A DNA stretch of 64,000 bases. Source: Atrichornis clamosus (taxonomy: Eukaryota; Chordata; Aves; Passeriformes; Menuridae). The DNA lies in contig WBMZ01003064.1 of NCBI GenBank assembly GCA_013400975.1, positions 1 through 64,000 of the forward strand, in the 5' to 3' direction. The position numbers were made by a program, and so were the translations under genes. The number at the start of each line of letters is the position of its first letter. The stretch's first letter is position 1. A model generated the notes under the pieces. The model was not told where the DNA came from, searched no databases, and was given only the letters and a program-made list of their open reading frames with translations. Positions 37,476 to 50,330 of this stretch are shown here, piece by piece.

Positions 37476-40400
37476 GTCCTAGGCACCATGTATTCCTTGC
37501 ACGTTAAGACGCTCTGGTTTACAGCAAACACCAAATCAAGACTTTACATGGACTCTTTATAGAGGCTGCAACATTTTTGGTGTTAACTTGAAAAAGCACT
37601 AAATAAAATTACAGCTATTTAGAGAAATCAGAGCAGTCAATAATGCACCTCTTCTAAATAAATATTACATAGCTTATAAAAGGAGGAAAAAAATTAAAGT
37701 TTAATTTTTAGCCTTAGAGCTGCTTTCTAGAGTTACAGTACCTATTCTGAAGGGTATTCATAGGCTGCATAAAGACAGACTAACAAGTGTTCAAGTTATA
37801 GAGGCCACAATCCAGTACAAATGCAGTTTGAGGAGATGTGTAGTTTGGCAGAGGCTACAGATACAGTGACAATGAAAATCAAATTTTGGACAGCATCACA
37901 AGAACTGTGTTTGTGAACAGTAAATGCACAGCTTACATACTATTCAGTGGGGGAAAAAAAAAAAAAGAAATACTAATCAGAATCAGCCAGTTCTCATAGG
38001 CTTCCAGAGCGTAGGCTGAATAATTGTCTCATCATGATAATAGCCTTTTTGATAACCATGATCTCACCATTGCACTCAAAGATCCAAAATGCTGCTGGTA
38101 CTCTTACACCCACAACAAGGCACACTCGGTCTTGGCATTTGAAGAAAATCCTACTCTGCAGCTTCAACCCTTGGCTGTTAATGCAGGCAGGGTATAAAAT
38201 CTTGGGGTTTATGCCTTTGCTTTCAAGCCACAAAACCTAGAGACTTTTCTTGCAGACAGAAAAGCACAGGCTAGAATTCCTATTGTTATGAAGACATCTC
38301 CTATTACACCATTAATTCAAAAGAAGTAGCAGAATTATCAGCAGTAATAAAACCTATCAGTGTGCACCTCATAAATGAAATAAAAATTGAGATGCAATTT
38401 TATGTTTTGTAGCTCTTTTTTTCCATCTAATTTCTGCTTCACAAAGGCAGCAGGTTACAGTCTGTTCTGCACTGAGAAGATGCCTTTTGCCACCACTTCC
38501 CTTTCCCTCCTATCTTGCTATGGGCTGGCGCCATCTATTTTTAAGTGTAGTTATATTGTTTTCTCCGGTTTAACAAAGCAGTGAAAATTAACACCAGCCA
38601 CAGGTCTGGTTAAGCGTGTAAACTCAGGCAAAAAGGAAGTGAGCACTCATCAGTGTTCCATCAACAACACCCATGGAAAAATCCAAGGTACGAAAGAGAA
38701 CATGAGGTGAGAGTTTTCCGTTCCTGGTGGAGAGGCAGGAAGAGCACCCTTGCTGCAGTGTGTTCACTATGAACTGACACGTGATCTGTCATTGTCTCTT
38801 CTAAAAAGGGCAGAAACTACTCTCTCCCTGACAAATGTATTACAAACAGCACACCCACAGAACTGAAGCATCTCTCTGTTTGCCTCGGTAAGATACTAAT
38901 ATATTTAGTGGTGAAGCAACTGAGTTCATACAGCAGGATAGGTCAAGGGAAAGAGAAGCACTTGCAACAACTTAAAAGCACCAGCCAAGACTTATCATCA
39001 GTACAAACCAGTGTCAGGGAAGGCTGTGGACTGCTGCCAGCTGGATTTCTACCCTACAGACTCCTGCAGTCTCATTCCCACCTGTTTTAAGCACTGGATT
39101 CTCAGTGTCACTCCCCAGAACTTTACAAAAATATGAGTATCCTTTCCAGCTTTTACAGCACATGAAGTCCCAAAAGCCACAGTCTCAGCGCAGAAGAGAA
39201 CAGCTGCCACAGCACCAGTGTGCGCCAGTTCCTGGAATGCTGCTGGAGCCAGCTCCGGGACAGCCCGACCTCCCTGACAAAGGCTGGCTACTGCTGTCGA
39301 CAGGAAGAGAAGAAAATCTCCCTGGCAGTTTGTTGTCGTGCTGCCTGGAGTATTGGCTGGCCTGCCAGGACATGAAAGATATGAATAGAAACCTCTCCAA
39401 AGGACACACTTTTATTCTTAAAAAAAGTATATAAATCATTACTCCACTAATTCCATACTCAGTTCAATGTGTATGTTAATTCATTCCACGTGTACCACAG
39501 GTAAACCATCTGAAATCCCACACCATTTGTCAAATTTAACCAAGTTGCTCCCTGAAAAGCAGAGCTGATTAAGTCTGATTTTCCATATCCATTTGGATCA
39601 TACATCTCCCCAGCAGTCTTTGCACAATAACTTTAGGTTCCCAAGACCACAGCTCCCCCCAGCCCTTCCCCGGGTGCCAGTTTCTCCACCCTCACCATGC
39701 CTCCAGTGTCTTGCCCGCATCACTAAACCACCATAGCATTCCCTCCTCTTTCATGTTCTCTATGGCTCTCAAAATGCCTTTTATGACTGTGTAATCTTAA
39801 ATGTCTTTGGGAAATTCCAGTTAAACTACACACACACACTGAAAAGCAGAAGCATCACAGAAAACTTAGATATTTTGTGATAAAAGGTAGAAAGAACAAG
39901 TTTTTCTCTATATTTCCCCACCACCACCTAGGCACAATGACAGCAACATCAGAGAGAGTTTGTGGGATAATGGCTCTCTGCACTTTAAAAATTTTACTTA
40001 AAATTAATTAGCCCAGTAATGTATTAACAGGAAGATGAATTTTCAATTTCTTGCTTGCATAACCTTCAGGGCATCTAGAAAAGATCACAGTGAGTCAGGT
40101 TGAAGCCCTCAATGTTCTCCTTCAGTTGGCAGATTTTTGGACAGATCTGTATTCTCTCAGTGGGACAACTTCTAGTACCTGAGCCTTGTAAAATCGAAAA
40201 TAGAAATAACTTTTATATGATGACAAAACTGGAAGGGCCCAAGAGGGATTTTGAAGTCAAAAGCTATGGAGATTCTGAATAATACAATCTCTCTAGTACA
40301 GGAAAAACCCAGTTTATCGACGCAGTCAATATCAACAGATAACAGGAAGAACCTGATAAGAAAATTTTAGCCTACCTACAAAGGGCAGTCTTTCCATGTG

Positions 40401-43148
40401 CTACTGCTCTCCAAATGGAAGTTGTGGAAACACAGATAATTACTGCCTTGAAGAACATCAGCAAAAAGTACAACTGAGTCAATTAATTCAAATGAAGAAA
40501 GGCTGTATCAATCAGAACTAGCAAGACATCTCTGCCTGACCCAGAAGAGAAAACCAATAATAGCCTTCTACATTACTGCTTCTGATGTTTTTCTATGTAA
40601 TGTTTTGACACATCAAAACCATTTTAAGAAGTTCGAATTACAACTTGTATTTAAAAAAAAAAAAAACCAAAAACTAAAAAAAAGCCATATACAAGAGACC
40701 CTGTTGTGAAAAGATGTCCTATTTAAAGAATCTTTAAATCTGCACAGTGGGATACTGAATAAATTCTACTTTTCTTTCTCTTCACCTCTGTTATCAAGTC
40801 TGTTAAGGAAAACATCAGACTCATAGACACAGATGTGGTGAGTAGGCACCTAATTTTATATTGATCAGATTATGGAACATAGCTGTTTTTAAAATTATAG
40901 ATGAGGACACAGCTTATTACCCCAGCAGTCTGTGCCAGGAGAATAAATCTAAAATGCTCCAGAACTTTCATTTCCAAAGTGCCAAAATAGTTTTGCTTCT
41001 TTCATATTTCTTAGCGTTGAAAATAATTTGCTAGGGAAAAAGATATTTCCCAAAGTTATGCTTCTCTAACAGTTTTTATAAAGTTATACAAAAATCTTGT
41101 GAGTAAAAATTGCGGCTTTGAAGACCTATTTAAAAATTTGGGTAATTAACAGCATCAACATCATAGGCAAAAAAATAACTAAATGATATGCTCGGTCACA
41201 ACAGATGGTTTTGATGGGCAGCAGATTCTGAGGCTTGGGCTACTTCTTTGTGCATAAACTAGACCTTTAAATGAGGGGAAAGCAAAAAACAGCTAGCCAG
41301 CACTTTTGTCTAAAATTCTTTTCCAAGAAAGGAAATAGGGGCTATGTTCAAATGGTTTAAATTCCATCTACATGCCTGTACCTAGTGTGTCCTGCCCTTG
41401 AGAAAGGCCTGGCCAAGAGACAACACTGTGCTCAGGGACTGGGACAGGATTTTATCCCTCTGAAATGACTTTTGGTCTGTTTCTACCTAACCTAGGAAAG
41501 AGCATACCCTACAATAGAAGCAAAAATGTCGGGGTTTGAGGCTGGGGTGGGTTTTGATTTTTACTGGAGAAGATTCAGCAAAACCAGGGTTGAAGAACGG
41601 TAAGCCAGAAGAGACAAACCTGAGTATACTTGCTGCCACTGGGTAGGTCTTAGATTAGGACTGGAAGTAATAAAGACAAACTTCTCTAGCATCCCACAGG
41701 AGTTTTGCAGGAAAAATTGCAAGGGACCATCGTGGGCATAAGAAACCAGGTACTCTGTTTTTATTCTCCATTTGTCCAGAAGGGATGGCAGCCTCCAGTA
41801 CTTTCCATGGAAAGGAAGCCTGATGTTGATGCAGTGCTTTGGCTTAGGTGCCTGACAAGCACTTTGGAGGCCTATGGACATGAAGAGCTGCATGAATTGA
41901 CACCTGGTGGTTCCGAAGTGACAGACGGGACTTACAGAAAATAAGGAGGTGAGTCAGGCTGGAAGAAGGAACTGCTGCTGGAAGCACAGATACTTTCTGC
42001 ATTCACACCTGTACAGCAGAAAGCTCCACAATTTAACCGTAGCTTGCACATGGAAATGCTATTTCCATTAAATTGTATAAAACCACCAATGATTCATTCT
42101 TGCTTGTTTTTTCTACATCAGGTGCAATTTTATTCACCTTTATCCTATTCCCCTTTATTCATTTCTCTTCAAGCTGTGCAGAGCTACTCTATTTAATTTT
42201 CCCTCACACAAGCGATTCCTTTGCCATTCTTTTAATCTATTCTCATTTTACATTCTTTTAGTAAGCAGGTTGTGAGGTGAGGGAGAAACAGAAGCTCTTC
42301 TCAATGCAACCTCTTTGTTTTCTTCCACACTATTCCCAGTGTTATGTACCTACATTCTGATCATCCTATTGGACTGTGAGCAGACACATTAAGGAGATCC
42401 CTGCATGTTCTAAATTGTTACTAAACAAAGAAGTAAAGAAATCCGAAACACCAAGGTTCTGTTCAAATATTGAAATGTACCAGATGAAGGAAAGCGTGCA
42501 TTAACCTTACCCAGTTTCCCCCCCCAGGTAAGAAGAATTTTATATATTTACACTTCATCTGCTTTATCCAATTCTAATTTCACTGACTGATTCTCATTTT
42601 TCCCCCAAGAGTGCAATGTATTTTTCAGTAGCAGTCAAACTCCACAAAGGATAGAAAATCTCTGGAAATCCTTATATACTTTTATGGACAAAGGATACAA
42701 TAGTGATCTTGCTGTATGGGTGCACAAATCAGGAGTCATTCTACTGAGGCAAATGAAGTCATAGCTGAGTAACTGATACAAAGTAAAGTAAAGCAAGACT
42801 AAAAGCATCTTCCCAGAAATGCCACCAAGTCAAGTCATTTGCAAATGGCATTTCAGAAGAAAAAAATCAGCAGACAAATGAATGCTTATTTATTTCAGGA
42901 CAAGACTGAGTGAGAGTTTCTGGAAATGACATAACAGGAGCTGGTAACATCTTGGCAGAGGCAGGAGCAACAAGATATTCCTTCATCCAGGGGTTTGGCA
43001 GTATCCCAGTAAGGGGCTGAAACTTGCTTGTATTGTTAAAACCATCAGTTAAATACACCCCAGCTGGAAAGTCATCTTAAAGACTAAAAGGCTTTTCCCA
43101 AGGTTCTGCTGAAACAGGCAGCTGGGTGCAACATGTCTAAATTGCATT

Positions 43149-43165
43149 AAATAATAATAATAACA
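43149..43165 (+). repeat. Short AAT microsatellite
   Basis: Five AAT/ATA triplets run into 'aacaac'. Of low complexity only. Confidence 0.8.
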
Positions 43166-44170
43166 ACAGTAACTAAATACCATTTCCAAAGGTAAAGAGA
43201 TAACTTTTGGCCTCTAATCTAGGAACAATCTCCTCACATCACAATGATCTGACTTGTGGATGACTGAGCAAAAAATCATTCTGAGTTGTTTCCAGAGATT
43301 TATGGTAAGGTGCTGCAGTTTTATTATAATGACCAGCCATTTTCTTAAAGTTTGAGAGCTGTCTTTTCATAATTGCAAAAGCTAACCAATGCCAATACCA
43401 TTAAAAAAACCCAAAACACAAGTGTGAAAACTGAAGTGGGCTGAGACTAATCATTATAAAAACACAGCACAGCATAACTGAGTAGGACCTGCTGAGCTTC
43501 CACCTTAGGTCTTTCCTCAGGTACAAGAGAGCCTCACAATTCCACTCAAATCTGTTTAAACTCAGGTACTTCACTTCTGCCTTCTCCAGTATGAATCCTT
43601 CCCACAAGCCTAACTTCAGCCATCATAGGTCACAAGACACAGCAAACTTCAGCTCCTATTTGGAATTAACAAATGCAACTCAGAATTTATTTGGTTCATC
43701 AAAGCAAGAAATAAAGTTATTGTCATCACTAGGATTTCAAACTCTTTTCATGAAAGAGCACTGTAGCAAGAAGTGAATAAATCCAATTCTCTCCAGCTCA
43801 AATTTCAAGGCAATATATTGGGTTGGGTTTTTTATTTTGTTATTACTGAAACAAACTCACGCAACCTAGACTGGCATGAGCAATAGTTTCCTATTTTACT
43901 GATATTTTAAGTCTTTCTCAAGGAAGTTCTGAATAACCCAAAGCGTCATTTATCATCTTCTTGGCAGGCAATAAATTTATAGCACAAGTGCAAACCCAGG
44001 CAGCAGAGACATTAATAAATGCAGGCAGCCTGGTGATTACCACTATCTTATATACATATGATAACAAAAAAGGCACCATCCTCTGGAGGATTTGACTTTT
44101 CAGGTCACCTGTTCATCATGGTGATGAAAATACTACTCCTAGGATCAAAAGGTGAATACTTGGGGCCTTA

Positions 44171-44197
44171 AATAAATAAATGAATAAATGAATAAAA
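44171..44197 (+). repeat. AATA/AATG microsatellite
   Basis: A run of aataaataaatgaataaa-type tetranucleotides, about seven units with interruptions. Confidence 0.9.
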
Positions 44198-47100
44198 GGG
44201 AGACAAAGCTGCCCAAAAAGGCAAATCTCCCATTTTCAAGAACATGCTGAATGCTCATGCAAAGCCATTGTAAAAGCAGAGACGAGATTTCAAAGCCACT
44301 CAAAACCTGGCCCTGAGCAGAACATTTCCTCCCCTTTTGGATCACACTGGTTTTAGGACATGCTGTCCACATTGGCAGCTGCAAAGGGGTTGTGTCATAC
44401 CTGGCACAGATAAAGCCACAGGCAAATGGTCAAGGCCATGCAAGAAGAGGAGGCATCAAAGGGAGCCAAGCGTGTCAGAATGTGCCTCATGGGCATACTC
44501 ACTGAACAACAACATTAACAAAATATTTCTAGTTGGCACTGTAAATTAACCAAAAAATAAGGAATTCAGAGTAATTTTGGAGTGAACCTCATTAAAAAAT
44601 CCCAATATAGAGCTGGTTTTACCATACAGTCTTCAAAAAGATGTACTAAGGATATGGTGAAATTACCTATCATACCAACTACCTTCTGTCAATACAGCTT
44701 TGAAGATACCTGTGATCAAAAGTGACTTTTCACTTTGATGGTTCACATTATTGTGACATCTGGCTGGAAGGGCTAGAGGTAAGTGTCTGTTGCTATTTTC
44801 ATTAAAGGCTATTTTATGCCTCAATTGCTGGAAAAAATGATTTTACTTTAAAACTAGACTTGGCAGGCAAATGCTGCAGCCAAACATGTGGGTTAATAGA
44901 TTTGTCAAAGTGAAAAACATCTTGCAAATAAAAAAAAAAAAAAGAAATGGAAGAAAGCTCACAGAGTATCTGGCACCTGACACTAAACCAATCCACAAAG
45001 TTGACATTTAATCCACCTATCACCTATTTAGAGAGATGCAAACTCGTATTTATTAACCAGCTTTACTTTCTCACTGCTACATTATCCACCAGCAATGTAC
45101 TCTTTTTCCTTAAAATTATAAACATTCAGGCAGGTCTAGAAATCAGCATTCTTCTTCATGTAATGGTACATGCAATCATCACATCCTTCCAACAGCACGT
45201 CCACAGGCTTTGGGATCTAAGGCACTTCATCTCCCCAAACCTGCAACTCCTGCACTTTAAGGACTTAAAACCTTGTTCCCATTGAATCGCCTGTGGAGCA
45301 CAGCCTCCCACTGCTCCCAGGCAACTCTAAAAAAGGGTGTGGAAAAGCTTCCCTACAGCACATCTATCCCTGTCCAACCCAGACAAATCCTTTTCCTGTT
45401 GCAGGGGACGACTGCAAGCTCAGCTGCTTGGAGGAACTGAGATAAATGCAAGTTGCTTGAGGGGGAGGCAGTGCCTGTGAGCACCCTGGAGGGGAACACT
45501 TGCAAGGCTCAGCAGGACTTGCAGCTTTAGGACAACTGGATTTGACAGCTCGGCAATGGAGCTGTCAGCCTGGAAGCTGAGAGCAGGGACATTCACACAG
45601 CAACACCCACTCCCATGCTTCTCCCAGAATCAAAGACTGCTGGGGAAGCCAACCCCAATCACTAACAAGATGGGATTCCTTTTCTCCATCTCCAGGTTAC
45701 ACAGTGCCCCTTAGAGCCAGTGGAGGCCCAGAAAGGGACAGAGATGCTTACAGGCCTGAGAGCACCTGCAACTGGCATTTTTAATTATTCAGGAGTTCTT
45801 CTCCATACCGCCATTCCTGGTATCACAGGACTCCTTTTCCACTTCTATCCAGGATCGACTCTTATTTTCCTGACGATCAAAGAGGTGAAGACTGTGAAGA
45901 AAAGAATTTGTGTCCTTCCTCTAATGACAACCTGAAGCACAACCACCAGCCAGCGACCCACGCAGGCCCCAGGCGTGGGGCACAACCCTAACACCAATGA
46001 AAAATGTTGGCTGCCCTCACTGGAGCCATATGAGAACGTCAGAATCAGCTGAAGCAGGAACATGAATGGAACTTTAGAAGAACAGGAAAACCAGAGTGGT
46101 TTACATCTATCCATTCCTTCCACCCTAGAACAATAATTTCTAGGAAACTAAGTTGTAAGCACACAGAGTGATCAATAGTGTTTTCCTGACAATTGGAAGC
46201 TGCAGTCAACAGAAATTCCCTATGCTATTCCCTAAGAAATTTTTCATACCCATCTTGATATCAGGGAATTTTATGAGTATTCTGAAAGCTAATGTTTGAT
46301 GCACATTAAAAGAAACCAAGTAAAAAGATTGTCAACACAAATATTTAATCAGTAAAGTTCTGACACACAGAATTGTGCAATGGCAGGAAAAGTGAAATTA
46401 GACAGTAACTACCCAAAGTCCCACCAGGTGCCCGAAGTTTAAATCTTAGCTGTAAGCTTTTCTTCCAAAGAGAATAGAAATCCATCTCAGAGATGCACAG
46501 AGTTGATGTATTTAACTGTATGACAAGCATTAATAAGAGTTACCCAGATAAATTGCAGTATATCTGCTTTCAAAATACATTACTTAATCCAGCTGAACCC
46601 ACAATCTATTTTTTTTTGTTGAACTGCCAGCAAACTGAGATGAGTTTTAATAAAGTTCTTATGGAGCATAATACACAGAGACAAGACTTTGGTGCACTAC
46701 CATCTTGTGGACTATCAGGGAAAAACAATAAGTGGAGTTTTATATATACAACCAACTCACATTTAGAGTATATACTGATCTGGGAAAAGAGCCCTAAAAC
46801 TGCTTTGGGTAACTATTACATAGAACTAGGAATGGCTCACTGATTTCTTAGGGCTTGGCAGATTGTATCAAACTTCTTTTTGACAGCTTAGCACCATGTG
46901 ATGTCACCAGCCTTTCCTGACAGAAGGCTCTCACCAAAACTGCAAGGTTACACAGAGCAGCTGCAGAAGATCCAGGAGGTGCTGTGCTGGCTCCAACTCC
47001 TCTGCTGCACAATTCCAGGCTCTCACCTGCACAGGTGTGGCAGTTTTCCCTGTAGGTGCAGCTGCACCCTGTGGCCTGAAGAATAAAACCGCAGCCTGGT

Positions 47101-50095
47101 ACTGAATGCCAGTATTGGGACTTTGCCTAGGTTGGTTGAGTTCGCAACGTTTTAAAACATTCCCATTTATAAACACATACATTACGTTATATTTGTGAAA
47201 ATGCCTTTAGAGACATTATTTATATGTCTGCATCTATGCAAAGTTTGTGAGTGTGTAAACACACATATATATTGTAAACACTTGAAATAGGATAAATTGC
47301 CTTCTAGAACTCATTATTGTGGGTGTCACTTCTCTGCAGTACAGTCAAACCTCCATGATGATTCATTCTTCTGCATCTCTCTTTCTCATATTTCTTGTGA
47401 GCATCCAGAAATATGCTAACAAATCTTAAACTGTGAAGAATGACACAATCTAAGAATTTAACTCGGTGTAATGAAACAAGTATATAAAGAACAAACCCAC
47501 ATCAGACTCCCAGTTCATTGCCCGGTCACATTCACAACCAACAACCTGCTCCCAACTCAGCAGCCTTAATAGCCAGTATCCTGTTCAGGGATATAAAGAG
47601 GCACAACACTACTTCTTCCCGCAGTATAAAGGTGACGCCCTGATCCTTTATCCCTCCATGATAATTCCCAAATCCAAAACTTTCTTACTATTCTAAGTAC
47701 CACTGTTCAGACCCTCATCAATTTTTGAGAAATACTCTCAAAAAAGTTCCTTCTCACTTCATTTCTCCAAAGTCCACAGCCAACCCTCCCTCGTTCTACT
47801 TGCCATGATCATGTTATTCCCTCTCTCCCTTTCCCCCAAGCCCCATTTAGGGGAAGAGGACGTACTGAGCTTGAAAACCTTCAAACTGCTGACCTACATA
47901 ACTCACATTAATCAATAAAGTACAACAGACTTTTTGTTGCAAATTTTATAAACCTAGTGACAGGGATATCTTAAGCTATAGCTCTACGAACATGCAGAAT
48001 TGGTGCACACACAGTAGATTAACAAAACGAAACAAAAATCAACCCAAAACGGTCTCCTTCAAAATCACATCACCTGTTGCAGAAGCACCACGACTTCCTT
48101 TAGCTTTCAGACAGATCCCCTTAAATCACAACAAATGACTTCAAAGAGAATAAATTCTGATTAAGAGTCCCTGAACAGGAAGGTGTGAGGGGCATCATTT
48201 CTCTCTGTGGAGAGCTTTCCTAGACTAGCGTCCTTTTAAAGTATCTAAAAAAGAAAATCTTAAATAGCATAGTTTAGTAAGAAGGAAATGAGCATTAAAC
48301 AGAGTTGAAGTTCTCAGAAAAAAAACAATAAAACATTTATAAAGAAACACAATATTGCATCAATATAACATGGTTAGTTTCTGCATACCGCCAAAAATAA
48401 AGAAAAATTTCTATTCCAGAGTCAACGCAATTGTTCCTAAAATGACATTTAAATCACATTGTAGAAATGTCTCTCAAGGCCAGGAATTAAAAACATACCT
48501 GGCAGCAATTCCACAGCATGCAAAAATTCTTCTAGGATTAGCATGTATAACAAGCCATCTGACAGGTCCTATAACTGATCAAATATTTACAGGGATCACC
48601 ACTCGTCACTAAGGAGCTGCTGTTTATGATACTTGTGGGAGTCACCATTTGTGATTAAGGAGCTGCTCCAAATGCCCACGCACAAATTTGGCTTTCTACT
48701 CTTAGTGATGTGCTGGACAGTAACCAGTGTTAAAGACCAGACTGAAATCACAGATCAAAACTTTGCACCACCTCATTGGTTTTATTTGCAGGAAAACTCA
48801 GCAACAGCTCAAAATGCAACCACCACCGGAAAAATTAATTCTGTTGCAAGTTAGAAGATGCTTCAATGGTTGACATTTTTTTGCAAGAGGAAACTTTTAA
48901 AAATATTTAAGATATCAATACTGATAAGGGGGAAAAGTACAATTTGACTCCTAAAACTTATGCAAGCCAGAAAAATAATGGTAATCAACATACATTATCA
49001 CTTGACTAACAATATTAAAGGGAGGGAGTGGGAGGAGCTCAAATCCACCTCTTAATGAAAAGGTGCCTACAGCACTTCAAGACTAGAAAAGATAACCTGC
49101 TCTCCAGATTGAAAATCGCAGACGTGAAGACAACAAAAACAGCCTGACTAATCTAGTCAACCTGATTTTCGTCCAAATTGAAATGAAATTACAGTTCTTC
49201 TTGGCAGCTTTATACCTAATCCAAAGAGGAATATGGACCTGTGTTAGCAGGAGAAGAGAAATACTGGGCAGCCCATGGGAGCTTTCACTGCTACTGAATG
49301 TCCTGAATCTGTTCTGTGAATCAGCACAGCAGGACAAGCCAATTCCAAAGCTGCTTTGCTCTTGCCCATGTTTACAGCACTACCAACTGAGAATATTTCG
49401 TGGCATTTCATAAACCCACAGTTTTATGGGGGTTTCTATCACATATGTGGGCGGCTAAAAAATACCCTCTTTTGAAAGTAGTTTTCACGGCTCAGTCATT
49501 AATGCAGAGTTAACAACACGCCTGCTTTTTGAAACTGCTTCTGAATTTATAAATAAAGTGAAGGTTGTTTAAGGGCGCCCTGAACTACCCATGACATGAG
49601 AGCTACTGCAGTGGGAGTGATGGCTTGTCCTGTAGCAAACTGTGCTACAGCCAGCGACCGGCGTGAGAACGCCCAAGCAGGTAAGAGAAGTCCCTTCTCA
49701 TTTCAGAAGCCTGAAGACACACGTACATGCAGTCACTAAATCAGATTTAGCTGCAGAGACGTTGGGAAATGCTGCTAGAATTTATATTTGTATCCAATGA
49801 GAAAATTACATGTAAGTTTTAGTTTGGGATTTGAACCAGTGCCTTGATCTGATTTCAGATTCTGACACTGTTCCACTGAGCTCTGTTAACAGAAGTGCTC
49901 TTGAACAACAGAAACAATTAGCTGAGATAGAATACATTCATCTCAGTAATGAATCTAATCCCTTTTATACTGACATAGCTATTCCAACATGTCCCATAAA
50001 GCAGGCAGCCTTGGAATTTTCTTGACAATAAGATTGCTTTGGTAAGAAAAATGTAGTCCTTCTATTAACATGTTTTATTTAGAAATGTCCATAAA

Positions 50096-50330
50096 CTAAA
50101 CCACAAGAAGTTCCACCTCAACATGAGGAAGAACTTCTTTACATTGAGGGTGGCAGAGTACTGGAACAGCTGCCTGGGGAGGTCGCGGAGTCTCCCTCTC
50201 TGGAGACATTCCAAACCAACCTGAACACATTCCTGTGTCACCTGCTCTGCGTGACCCTGCCTTGGCATGGGGGTTGGACTAGATGATCTCATTAAGTCCC
50301 TTCCAACCCTAACTATTCTGTGATTCTGTA
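50096..50330 (+). mobile_element. CR1 LINE 3' end, 5'-truncated, comparatively intact
   Basis: The copy begins around 'aaaccacaagaagttccacc' and runs through 'ggaagaacttctttacattg', 'ctggaacagctgcctgggga' and 'ggggttggactagatgatct'. It ends 'cccttccaaccctaactatt' followed by 'ctgtgattctg', the terminal short repeat of CR1. The near-consensus sequence suggests it is younger than the other copies here. It keeps only the last part of ORF2 and the 3' UTR. Confidence 0.95.

Larger units (their letters stand above)
37476..50095. other. Non-coding region with simple repeats only (no gene seen)
   Basis: This is about 12.6 kb of AT-rich unique sequence. I noted (AAT)n at 43149-43165, an AATA/AATG microsatellite at 44171-44197, several poly(A) runs (for example about 37952, 40651 and 44930), and a CpG cluster at about 49480-49765 with a plus-strand donor-like site at 49681. 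Open frames of about 60-116 residues occur but none has recognisable domains. Confidence 0.5.

Noticed and set aside
44171..44197. Cluster of AATAAA motifs, considered as polyadenylation signals
   Set aside because: They arise from the tetranucleotide microsatellite and no transcript end is expected here.
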